From: JAXLVB01 sp046329195
GTDB lineage: Bacteria; Bacteroidota; Bacteroidia; Cytophagales; Spirosomataceae
Assembly (NCBI GenBank): GCA_046329195.1
Contig: JAXLVB010000001.1
Coordinates: 2,418,001 to 2,482,000 of the forward strand
Length of the DNA stretch: 64,000 nt
Direction: 5' to 3'
This document shows positions 15,541 to 23,133 of this stretch, in pieces. Each line of letters starts with the position of its first letter. Within the stretch, counting starts at the first letter, position 1. A model generated the notes under the pieces. The model was not told the DNA's origin and did no database searches. It saw only the letters and a list, made by a program, of their open reading frames with translations. A program made the position numbers and the translations under genes.

Positions 15541-16833
15541 TCACAAGTGTTTACCGATTGATAAGCCGTTTTGCCCAGCCCAATACTGTAAAAAACGCAT
15601 CGCTTTTGGACTGATTGGCTGATTGAACCGATACTTCGCCTGCACAATGCGCCGGCTCGACAAGTCCACCTCAATTGTGGCCATCCGCTCTACTTCGACT
15701 CCCAACTTGAACTTGCGTAGCGACACAATACGAGTCTTTCCCTTCTGGCAATAGTAACTGTACGAACCCACGCAATGCTTCATGGCGTTGCCTTCGTCTG
15801 CCAGCTCTTTGTTCGAGAGCAACTCAACCACTTTAAATGAAAGCTCATCTTCCTCTTTACCTTCGGTCAGCTCAAACGGCTCAAATAAGGCCGATGTCCA
15901 GAATACGAGACCTTCCTTACGTTGGGTTTTGCTCAAGTTTTGGTGCCAAGCGTCACTTTGTCGTAGTAGCGAGGTGAGCGTTCGGCCCTTCAGCGAATAC
16001 GTTGGACTTTGGTGTAATTCGTGGCGTACGTAATCAATTAACTCACTGATTTTGTCGTGATTAAATAAACCACCTGCTATCAAAATCCGTAAAAAACCTT
16101 CCCAAAAACGCTCGTCACGAGTCTCGTTTCGTCCTAGCCACGAATACGCAATGCGGTGTGCCAGTAGGGTGTCTCCGCCGAGCCCAATCACCTGAGCGTA
16201 TCGGAAGGCTTCATCAATCCGAAAGCCTTCGGGGCTTTTCATAAACTCTGTTTTCATTTTGTGGGTGAGTGGAATCCTCGTAGTAAGCTGCTTTAGACTG
16301 CCACCTTGCACCAAATAGATGAAATCTCGAATAAAAAAATGGTCTTGCGAGTGAAAAAACAGGTGATTCAATACGTTCGGAAACGGATATTGCGCAAACA
16401 AATAGGTTACCAGTTCTTTGAATCGTTCATAATCACTTTTTACGTTGGGCTTCCACTGCTCAAGTGGCCGAATCCACGACGACCGATACTTACCCACCTC
16501 AACTAAGGCTCGAAGGTAATCCGTTTCTTTGAACCACTTAGGGCACTTTTTCTCAAGGTGTTGGGTCAGATAAATCAGGTTATCTATCCACTTGTGGAGC
16601 GTTTCTTTTTTAGTAAATCGCTCATTCTGACCGATAAACGACACAATCCATTGGTACTGAGCACTGTTTGGGTATGCGTTTGATCCGGGCCGATGCTGTG
16701 CTTCGGTAATGAGTCCTATAAAACTTTGGTTGGCTCGTTTCGCCTGCTGGTATGCTTGCTGAATCAGCTGCTCTTGTTGTTGTTTTTGTATTGCAATGGC
16801 ATGGCGTGCGGCCTTGGATATATGCTTGCCCAT
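15541..16833 (-). CDS. PcfJ-like protein
   Basis: A 430-residue basic protein. The C-terminal half carries the PcfJ signature LADEGNAMKHCVGSYSYYC (about residues 350-368) followed by IVSLRK and a beta strand ATIEVDL. The N-terminal region is helical with a Gln-rich start. PcfJ-like proteins are known from conjugative plasmids and mobile regions and their biochemical role is not established; here it is the first protein gene of the Ro60 side of the island. It ends 110 bp before the operator-3 unit on the same strand, and follows a strong terminator at 16886-16922, so it needs a promoter of its own or read-through. Confidence 0.75.
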   Translation of the reverse strand: MGKHISKAARHAIAIQKQQQEQLIQQAYQQAKRANQSFIGLITEAQHRPGSNAYPNSAQYQWIVSFIGQNERFTKKETLHKWIDNLIYLTQHLEKKCPKWFKETDYLRALVEVGKYRSSWIRPLEQWKPNVKSDYERFKELVTYLFAQYPFPNVLNHLFFHSQDHFFIRDFIYLVQGGSLKQLTTRIPLTHKMKTEFMKSPEGFRIDEAFRYAQVIGLGGDTLLAHRIAYSWLGRNETRDERFWEGFLRILIAGGLFNHDKISELIDYVRHELHQSPTYSLKGRTLTSLLRQSDAWHQNLSKTQRKEGLVFWTSALFEPFELTEGKEEDELSFKVVELLSNKELADEGNAMKHCVGSYSYYCQKGKTRIVSLRKFKLGVEVERMATIEVDLSSRRIVQAKYRFNQPISPKAMRFLQYWAGQNGLSIGKHL

Positions 16834-16885
16834 GTCTGAAAATTCGTAAAGGTTATGGTGTTGTTTTCAGTGAGTTGGGCTAAAC

Positions 16886-16922
16886 AAAAAAGCCCGACCT
16901 CTGTGTTGGTTGAGGTCGGGCT
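16886..16922 (-). terminator. Strong terminator upstream of the PcfJ-like gene
   Basis: An 11-bp perfect hairpin (16891-16901 with 16912-16922) followed on the minus strand by TTTTTG. It ends the transcript that carries the small ORF at 16952-17116, or acts as an attenuator 52 bp before the PcfJ start. Confidence 0.8.
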
Positions 16923-16951
16923 TCATGCAAGTACGCTTAAACAGCGCTCCG

Positions 16952-17116
16952 TTATGTGCATAAATACCTGTACCTCCCTTGTTTTTCGATTGTTTCTAAA
17001 TCAAACTGGCCATTAAAATCCCAACTCATCCCTGTTGCTGGACACGATATTCCCACAACAAACCCTTGGCTTGGACTATGGCTAAGTTGAATTCGATAGG
17101 TTGCTTTTGGAAGCAT
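16952..17116 (-). CDS. Possible 54-residue protein between two terminators
   Basis: An open frame starting MLPKATYRIQLSHSPS and ending ...KQGRYRYLCT. Its composition (aromatics, glycines, one SCPATGMSWDF block) looks like a small folded protein, not random sequence, but I do not recognise it. It lies between the terminator of the small RNA at 17188 and the terminator at 16886. The start choice is the only ATG that gives the full block. Confidence 0.45.
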   Translation of the reverse strand: MLPKATYRIQLSHSPSQGFVVGISCPATGMSWDFNGQFDLETIEKQGRYRYLCT

Positions 17117-17187
17117 AGTTGAAAAACGTGAGTTTAAAAGTTGAATGTAATGATACCCGATTTGCTCTTAAAGTGCTCGAAGTACCA

Positions 17188-17370
17188 ACAAAAAACGCTC
17201 GACTTGTGGAGCCGAGCGTTGGTATCAATGGTTGTGAGTGTTCCTTGTTATGAAACCCAACCGTACCATGCTCGGCACGTGCCTAATTCCGATGTAAAAT
17301 TCGGACATTGGCAGCTTGTGTGTCTTTTTAGATAGATCATGGATTTTGCGGTTGCTTGTTTGATTTCTGG
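17188..17370 (-). ncRNA. Structured small RNA with its own promoter and terminator
   Basis: A promoter at 17404-17373 predicts a start near 17366-17370. The RNA can form a hairpin at 17313-17280 (4+3+5 bp with single-base bulges) and a long stem-loop at 17276-17211: GCCGAGC/GCTCGGC (7 bp), TGGTA/TACCA and GGTTG/CAACC stacked with small internal loops. It ends in an 8-bp terminator, AACGCTCG/CGAGCGTT (17220-17194), with a T-rich tail; the terminator hairpin shares bases with the long stem, so the two are mutually exclusive. An extended stem with a large loop near a Ro60 gene suggests a Y-RNA-like molecule, which is inference. Confidence 0.6.
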
Positions 17371-17372
17371 GA

Positions 17373-17404
17373 CAAATGTATAGAAATTCAAAAATACGTG
17401 TCAA
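17373..17404 (-). promoter_or_regulatory. Promoter of the small RNA
   Basis: On the minus strand TTGACA (17404-17399), 16 nt, TATACA (17382-17377); the latter continues as TACATTTG, which also matches the Bacteroidota -7 consensus TAnnTTTG. It fits both a sigma70-like and a Bacteroidota promoter. Confidence 0.65.
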
Positions 17405-17590
17405 GAGGTCTATTGAAAATTTGTCAAAAAAAGGCCCCTATTTTGCCCCTTTATTCTACGAATAAAAAAAACAAGCAAATTTTTTGAAAATTTTTCAACT
17501 AACGCCAACGCTATTGGAAACAACCCAATCAATGAACTAATGTTAGCCCAAACAGTGGACAGTAGAACTACAACAAAAAGAAAATTTTGT

Positions 17591-17598
17591 TATTTTTG
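17591..17598 (+). promoter_or_regulatory. -7 element of the lipoprotein gene
   Basis: TATTTTTG, matching TAnnTTTG, lies 27 bp before the start codon at 17625. I see no convincing -33 element. Confidence 0.4.
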
Positions 17599-17624
17599 AG
17601 CTAAACATCTTTCAACTCCCCATC

Positions 17625-18557
17625 ATGAAAAAATCCATCTTGCTCTTAGCTTTGTTTGGTGGTTTAATGGCTTGCCAAAGTCTCGAAGTTGCTCCCACTG
17701 CCGACACTCAAGCTGCTCGAGTTGATGCCACGGCTACACCGCCCTTTTCGACTGGGCAAAGCCAAGGTACCATCAAGGATGCCAGTCTCGACGAGGTATC
17801 TGGCATAGCCATGAGCCGAGCCAATACCTTGGGCTATGTGTGGGTGCATGAAGACAGTGGTGGTCCCAATAAAGTGTTTTTGCTAAACCAAACGGGTAGT
17901 ACAGTAGCGAACTATACGCTTTCGGGAACGTTCAATCGAGACTGGGAGGATATAGCCATTGGCCCTGGTCCTGTGGCCAATACCAACTACCTATACGTGG
18001 CCGAAATTGGTGATAACCTCAAGATTTTCAGCACGTATGCTGTGTATCGTTTTGCCGAACCTAACATCGTTGGCAAGACCTTGCCCTACAGCGGTACGGT
18101 AACGGTTGAGCGCTTGCAGTTTAGATACCCCGACAGTAAACCACGCAACGCCGAAACCCTAATGGTGGACCCACTGACCAAAGACCTCTACGTGGTTTCT
18201 AAAGAGACCGGCAGTAATGCCAACGTATATCGGATGGCGTATCCGCAGAGCACCTCATCGGTCAACGTGCTTACGTTGTTAGGTTCTATCAACGTACCAA
18301 CAGCGGTGGGTGGCGACATTTCAGCAGATGGTACCGAGGTGCTAATCAAGAGCATTGGCAATGTGTATTACTGGAAAAAATCTAATGCTCAACAAAGCCT
18401 TTGGGCTTTGCTCCAGACCACCAGCATAACCTTACCATACGTGGCAGAGCCGCAAGGCGAAGCCATAGCTTGGGCTAAAAACGGAACGGGCTATTATACC
18501 ACCAGCGAGAAGGCAAACAATGTAACTCCTGTTTTGTATTTTTATAAACGAAATTAA
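17625..18557 (+). CDS. Secreted lipoprotein with a beta-propeller-like fold
   Basis: A 310-residue protein with a lipoprotein signal peptide and lipobox LMAC (Cys17). The mature part has repeated blades with aromatic/aspartate-rich turns (RDWEDIAIGPG, NYLYVAEIGDN, RNAETLMVDPLTKDLYVVSKE), a pattern of extracytoplasmic propellers that include SdiA-regulated and phytase-like proteins. It probably sits on the cell surface or in the periplasm; no catalytic motif is evident. It is monocistronic and marks the right-hand border of the RNA-repair island. Confidence 0.75.
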   Translation: MKKSILLLALFGGLMACQSLEVAPTADTQAARVDATATPPFSTGQSQGTIKDASLDEVSGIAMSRANTLGYVWVHEDSGGPNKVFLLNQTGSTVANYTLSGTFNRDWEDIAIGPGPVANTNYLYVAEIGDNLKIFSTYAVYRFAEPNIVGKTLPYSGTVTVERLQFRYPDSKPRNAETLMVDPLTKDLYVVSKETGSNANVYRMAYPQSTSSVNVLTLLGSINVPTAVGGDISADGTEVLIKSIGNVYYWKKSNAQQSLWALLQTTSITLPYVAEPQGEAIAWAKNGTGYYTTSEKANNVTPVLYFYKRN

Positions 18558-18668
18558 TTGATAATTAGACAGTTGTTTGTGTAATAGTGCTTGGCTTGAC
18601 ATAAAATAAAAGCTTCGTGCAACCTTGGACGAAGTAACGGCATCTTATGGCTAAACTTCAAAATAGCC

Positions 18669-19355
18669 ATGAAAAAAATCTCATTTACACTCTTGATGGT
18701 TGCCTTTGTAACCATGTCGTTTGCACAAACTGCTCTCAAGCCTTTTGGGGCGGTAAGCCTACATGGATGTATGCGTGTAGAAATGGTGAAAGGCGATACC
18801 GAATCCATCAAAATTGAGGGCGATGCCGCCGAAACCGCCGAGGTAAAAGTCAATGTTTCGAAGGAGGGGTTGAGTGTCAAAAAAAGTTGGAAAAACGATG
18901 TCTTGGATAAGCATGGTTGTGACTGTAACAAAGTCCGAATTACACTTACTTACAAGTCAGTGAATAGCTTCAAGACAGGCTGGGGTGTTCAAGTAAATGT
19001 ACAAAATCCTGTTAAAGAAAATGAGGTGCTAGTAGAGGCGTCGTCAGGGAGTGAAATTACCCTTGAGGCATACGCCAAAAACCTCGAAGCACAATCATCG
19101 TCAGGTGCCATCGTGAAGATTGCCGGACGAAGCGAATCGGTATTTGTAAAGTCAAATACAGATGGCGAAGTATTGGCCTACAATCTTGATTGCGAGGATG
19201 TTGAGGCTAAAGCCAACACTGGCGGTGTTGTGAAAGTTATGGCCAAAAATAGCCTCGAAGCTAGCGCTGGCACAGGCGGCGAAATCAAATACAAAGGCCA
19301 GCCCAAACACCGTAGCTTTAGTCGCTCGCTAGGTGGCGAAATCCATGGATATTGA
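18669..19355 (+). CDS. Head-GIN (DUF2807) domain protein
   Basis: A 228-residue exported protein (signal peptide ending SFAQ) with the DUF2807 pattern: a phrase FGAVSLHGCMRVEMVKGD, then a right-handed beta-helix-like series of short strands rich in Ser, Gly and Asn (VEASSGSEITLEAYAKNLEAQSSSG is typical of the repeating rungs). Such proteins are common in Bacteroidota and are thought to be adhesin-like or envelope proteins. Function here is unknown. Confidence 0.85.
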   Translation: MKKISFTLLMVAFVTMSFAQTALKPFGAVSLHGCMRVEMVKGDTESIKIEGDAAETAEVKVNVSKEGLSVKKSWKNDVLDKHGCDCNKVRITLTYKSVNSFKTGWGVQVNVQNPVKENEVLVEASSGSEITLEAYAKNLEAQSSSGAIVKIAGRSESVFVKSNTDGEVLAYNLDCEDVEAKANTGGVVKVMAKNSLEASAGTGGEIKYKGQPKHRSFSRSLGGEIHGY

Positions 19356-19366
19356 CCTGAGTTAGC

Positions 19367-20587
19367 TTAGTGTACTTCTGGGTTTTTTACAAATGCTCTC
19401 AGCACAAAACCAAGACTAAAAAGCACTAATAAAGAGCCTAAAAAGAAGGCGGCTCCGGGCAGGTGCATAGGGGCTTTGGGTGAGTTGAAATAGGCAAAAG
19501 TCTGCGATGCTAACATCGGACCGACGATGGCCGTCACACTCATCAAACTGGTAAGAGCGCCTTGGAGTTCGCCTTGCTCAGAGGGGCCTACTTGCTTTGA
19601 CATAATACCTTGCAAGGCTGGCCCAGCAAAGCCTCCTAAGGCAAACGGAATCATGAAGAGGTACATCATCCACGACTGAGTGGCCAACCCAAACAAAAAG
19701 AAACCTAGGCCATAAAAAAACAAGCCTACAAATACCGACCTCCGTTCGCCCAGTTTAGGAATCACGATGCGGTTGAGACCACCTTGTACAATGGCCACCA
19801 TCAAACCCACAAAAGCCAACGAAAGGCCGATTTCACGCTCGCCCCAACCAAACTGTTTCATTCCAAAATAAGACCAGGTGCTGGGGTGAACTTGTCCGGC
19901 CACGTTGAGGCATACCAGTGCCCCTGTTAGAGTAAGAATAACAGGATAACGGCCCAAATTGCGTAAAGAGCCGATTGGGTTGGCTCGTTTCCAGTCGAAA
20001 GGGCGGCGGTTTTCGGGCTTGAGCGATTCGGGCAAGATAAAAAATCCATACAGCCAGTTGAGCAACGTAAACGCCGCTGCGACAAAGAAGGGAACTCGTA
20101 GCCCAAAACTCCCCAGAAATCCACCCAAGGCAGGCCCCATAATGAAACCAAGCCCAAAAGCAGCACCCAAGAGACCAAAGTTTTTGGCTCGGTCTTCGGG
20201 TGCACTCACGTCGGCAATGTAAGCGCCTGCGGTCGTAAAACTTGCCCCAGTGATGCCCGCAATGATACGCCCTGCAAACAACCACAAGAGGTTGGGAGCA
20301 AAGCCTAGCAAAATATAGTCGATGCCAAAACCAAACAACGACGCCAAAATTACCGGACGCCGACCGTAGCGGTCGCTGAGGCCACCGATGATGGGTGAGC
20401 ACAAAAACTGCATCACAGCGTACGAAAACATCAGGTAACCGCCATAACGAGAGGCTTGACTGAGGTCGTTGCCTAAGAATTGTTGCAAGAGGCGAGGCAG
20501 GACCGGAATGATAATGCCGAGCCCAGTAACGTCAATCAGTAACGTGATAAAAATGAAAATTAAGGCAGAAGTACGTTTTTGTGCCAT
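19367..20587 (-). CDS. TetA-like MFS efflux transporter
   Basis: A 406-residue, 12-helix major-facilitator protein. The N-terminal LLIDVTGLGIIIPVLPRL block and the loop motif GGLSDRYGRRPV are those of the tetracycline-H+ antiporter group; a second conserved GPALGGFLG motif follows in helix 5. It probably exports a small hydrophobic compound, with tetracycline only one possibility. I start at the second methionine (MAQKRTSA), since two ATGs are adjacent. It converges on the DUF2807 gene with only 11 bp between stop codons. Confidence 0.85.
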   Translation of the reverse strand: MAQKRTSALIFIFITLLIDVTGLGIIIPVLPRLLQQFLGNDLSQASRYGGYLMFSYAVMQFLCSPIIGGLSDRYGRRPVILASLFGFGIDYILLGFAPNLLWLFAGRIIAGITGASFTTAGAYIADVSAPEDRAKNFGLLGAAFGLGFIMGPALGGFLGSFGLRVPFFVAAAFTLLNWLYGFFILPESLKPENRRPFDWKRANPIGSLRNLGRYPVILTLTGALVCLNVAGQVHPSTWSYFGMKQFGWGEREIGLSLAFVGLMVAIVQGGLNRIVIPKLGERRSVFVGLFFYGLGFFLFGLATQSWMMYLFMIPFALGGFAGPALQGIMSKQVGPSEQGELQGALTSLMSVTAIVGPMLASQTFAYFNSPKAPMHLPGAAFFLGSLLVLFSLGFVLRAFVKNPEVH

Positions 20588-20746
20588 CAACAGAGGTGTT
20601 TACAGCCTGCAAATTAGGTAAAAAATCGTTAGGTAAGTACATTATCGGTAGCTCTTATCCGTATCGGGGCTTATAAATAGCAACTATCCGTTTAATCGAA
20701 ATAACCACTTTCACCTTAGCACTAAATAGCTCCAAAACAAAGTCAA

Positions 20747-20781
20747 GCCGAAAACAGTTATTAGGTCAAACTGTTTTCGGC
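20747..20781. promoter_or_regulatory. 13-bp hairpin directly before a start codon
   Basis: A perfect 13-bp inverted repeat (20747-20759 with 20769-20781, 9-nt loop) ends one base before the ATG of the 76-aa gene and takes the place of a ribosome-binding site. It may terminate the LytTR transcript from the other strand or control translation of the small gene. Confidence 0.6.
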
Positions 20782-20782
20782 T

Positions 20783-21013
20783 ATGAAAAAAATACGTGTT
20801 CCTGTTCTCGGCGTGACTTTGTTCTTGCTGATTTATACACTTGGCTCCAATGTGGGTTATTTTTCGCCCATGATTATCGCCTCGATGTTCACCATATCGC
20901 CTTTTGTAGTGATTTGGATGGTCATCAGAATCTTGAAAGACGGTACGCCCTCGCCCCTAACGATGGACGATCAGTTTTATGAAGACTATGTCATAGGAGG
21001 TGACAAACGCTAA
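20783..21013 (+). CDS. Small membrane protein (76 aa)
   Basis: Two hydrophobic segments (about residues 7-26 and 28-50) followed by a polar tail with TMDDQFYEDY. Not recognised as a named family, though short two-helix proteins of this form are frequent next to LytTR regulators in Bacteroidota. Its last four bases overlap the 3' end of the convergent LytTR gene. The start codon directly follows a strong hairpin, so translation may be regulated. Confidence 0.6.
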   Translation: MKKIRVPVLGVTLFLLIYTLGSNVGYFSPMIIASMFTISPFVVIWMVIRILKDGTPSPLTMDDQFYEDYVIGGDKR

Positions 21014-21714
21014 ACTTCGAGTAGTTTTCCAACGTTGTTTTTGTAGTTACGCCCAATCGGGATGAGCTTATTCTGAATCTTGATGAAATTGCCCGTCATG
21101 GCATTGATGTGCGAGGTGGATACAATAAAGGACTTGTGAACCCTCAAAAATTTGTCTTCGGGGAGTTTTTCTTCTAAATAACTAATGCGCTGGTAGGTCA
21201 CAAACATGCCAGCATCGGTAAAAATCTTGACGTAGTCTTTGAGGCTTTCAATAAAGTGAATGTCTTTGAGATAGATTTTTTTCTGCACTCGATCTACCTT
21301 AAAAAACATGTATGCCTGCTCATAAGCGTCAGGACTGGCCAGGCTGTCGAGCTTCATGACTCGGCGCTGGTAAAACTTGGCGATGGCTTTCATGAAGCGG
21401 TCAAACACAATGGGCTTGACCAAAAAGTCGAGCACATCAAAATCATAACTTTCGGCACCGTATTCTCGAAAGGCCGTTGTCATCACCACGTGCGGGCGGC
21501 TGGGTAAGGTATTGAGCAATTCAAAACCCGTCATTCGGGGCATTTGTACGTCCAGGAACAGCAAGTCAACCGTGTTTTTTTGCAAGAAAGCAAAGGCATC
21601 AAACGCATTGTGGCATACCCCAACTACCTCAAAGTCAGGGATTTTTTCGATGTACGAAGCAATAAGCTCTGTAGCAAGAGGTTCGTCATCAACAAGTAAA
21701 CATTTCGTTTTCAT
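21010..21714 (-). CDS. LytTR-family response regulator
   Basis: A 234-residue two-domain regulator. The receiver domain has the acidic pair in LLVDDEP, the phosphoacceptor Asp in LLFLDVQMP (about residue 55) and the conserved Lys in LVKPI. The C-terminal LytTR domain (KKIYLKDIHFIESLKDYVKI ... FLRVHKSFIVS) binds DNA. I start at the ATG at 21714 (MKTKCLLVDD); the upstream extension is low-complexity. It is downstream of its cognate histidine kinase gene on the same strand. Confidence 0.9.
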   Translation of the reverse strand: MKTKCLLVDDEPLATELIASYIEKIPDFEVVGVCHNAFDAFAFLQKNTVDLLFLDVQMPRMTGFELLNTLPSRPHVVMTTAFREYGAESYDFDVLDFLVKPIVFDRFMKAIAKFYQRRVMKLDSLASPDAYEQAYMFFKVDRVQKKIYLKDIHFIESLKDYVKIFTDAGMFVTYQRISYLEEKLPEDKFLRVHKSFIVSTSHINAMTGNFIKIQNKLIPIGRNYKNNVGKLLEV

Positions 21715-21917
21715 GGCTATGTATGTAATGTGATTTCTGGCAGATTGGTTATTGGGAAATTGGTTATTAGTGTATTGGATGCTAGTTATTGGTTTTTTGA
21801 GTGAGAAATGAATAATAGGTTGATTTTCAGTAGTAAATCCCCAGTCCACTATTAACAAATCCTTAATCTACCAGAGTACCCAATACCCAGTCTACCAGTA
21901 ACAAATAACCCCATCCA

Positions 21918-22943
21918 TCAACAGGCAATTTTCATGACGACCAAAAAAGACTCTGGTTCGTTCAAGATTTTGAGCTCGTGGCGGTCAGGATAAAGCATCT
22001 CTAAGCGCTTGCGGAGGTTTTCGAGTCCCAAGCCGTTTGGAATATACGTCTCTTCGGGTTGGTCTTTGAGACTATTTTCAACTTTTACTACCAAATAAGG
22101 TTCTTTCCGAGAAATATCCACTCGAATCCAGCTATCTTTCAACTGTTGGCTTATACCATGCTTAAAGGCATTTTCGACCAGCGGAAGCAAAATTAAGGGC
22201 GGAATCTGAATTCCCTGCACCTGCTGAAACACGTTCAGCGCTACGTCGAGTCGCTCACCGTAGCGGATTTTTTCGAGATTGATGTAGTTCTGAATGTAAT
22301 CTATTTCTTTCTCAATCGGGATAAGCTTGAGTTTGCTGTCGTAAAGCATATAGCTCAACAAACCCGACAGGCGGTGAATCATCTCCGAGGTTTGAGGTGA
22401 GTTCTTTTTGGACAGAGCGTAGATGTTGTTGAGTGTATTAAAAATAAAATGTGGCTGAATCTGCGATTTGAGCAACTCTAACTCGGCTTCGGCTTTGTCT
22501 CGGAGCAGACTTTGCGTAAACTGCTCTTGGCTGTACCATTTTTCGACGAAGTACGCCATCACGCCCACGCCCACGTAGAGGTACATCCCCACGGTTTCGA
22601 TGACCATTTTGGGTAAATAAAACAGTGGCTGTTGGGTGCAGGCTTCGGGGTAGTAAAAGGGGTAAAAGCACTCGTAATTCATGACTCGTCGGATGCAGGC
22701 AAACAGCACCAGACTACTCACAAATGACAACCAAAACTGACGGGTTTGGCCATTGAGCAAGAATTTCCGAACCAAGAAAATATTAAAATACGTTACCCCC
22801 GCCACCAGCGGCACATTCATCGAAGCCCAAAAGAAGTGCTTCTGATACTGGTCGTCGGTAGAGCCCCAGACCAGCCATTCGTACAAAAAGTACGACAGCC
22901 AGAACAAAAAATGGCCAACGATTTTGAGGGGTTTGGTACGCAT
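21918..22943 (-). CDS. LytS-type sensor histidine kinase
   Basis: A 341-residue membrane kinase. The first about 130 residues hold four hydrophobic segments; the His_kinase domain has the phospho-acceptor block QIQPHFIFNTLNNIYAL and an ATP-binding region with PLVENAFKHG and NGLGLENLRKRL. I start at 22943 (MRTKPLKIVGHF). It would phosphorylate the LytTR regulator encoded 200 bp downstream; the spacer holds short AT-rich repeats and no clear terminator. Confidence 0.88.
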   Translation of the reverse strand: MRTKPLKIVGHFLFWLSYFLYEWLVWGSTDDQYQKHFFWASMNVPLVAGVTYFNIFLVRKFLLNGQTRQFWLSFVSSLVLFACIRRVMNYECFYPFYYPEACTQQPLFYLPKMVIETVGMYLYVGVGVMAYFVEKWYSQEQFTQSLLRDKAEAELELLKSQIQPHFIFNTLNNIYALSKKNSPQTSEMIHRLSGLLSYMLYDSKLKLIPIEKEIDYIQNYINLEKIRYGERLDVALNVFQQVQGIQIPPLILLPLVENAFKHGISQQLKDSWIRVDISRKEPYLVVKVENSLKDQPEETYIPNGLGLENLRKRLEMLYPDRHELKILNEPESFLVVMKIAC

Positions 22944-23045
22944 CTTACAAAATTGCAAAAAGCATAGAGGCTGTTCAATGGTTTTTAGACTAACGGCTTT
23001 GTTTGAACGTCCAACGGGATTGATAATCAGGACTTCATTGGGTCT

Positions 23046-23085
23046 AAACACAAGAAACGAGCCATTCGGCTCGTTTCTTGTGTTT
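23046..23085. terminator. 18-bp bidirectional terminator hairpin
   Basis: A perfect 18-bp inverted repeat (23046-23063 with 23068-23085, loop ATTC) between the pyruvate carboxylase 3' end and the histidine kinase start. It probably ends the carboxylase transcript. Confidence 0.75.
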
Positions 23086-23133
23086 GCTACTCAGTCTTTG
23101 GTACATGGAAGGCTTATGCCAGTATTTTACGTC

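Noticed and set aside
17036..17050. TTGCTGGACA at 17037-17046 as a second copy of the MITE end
   Set aside because: Only 10 bases match the 16-bp end and there is no partner or target duplication.
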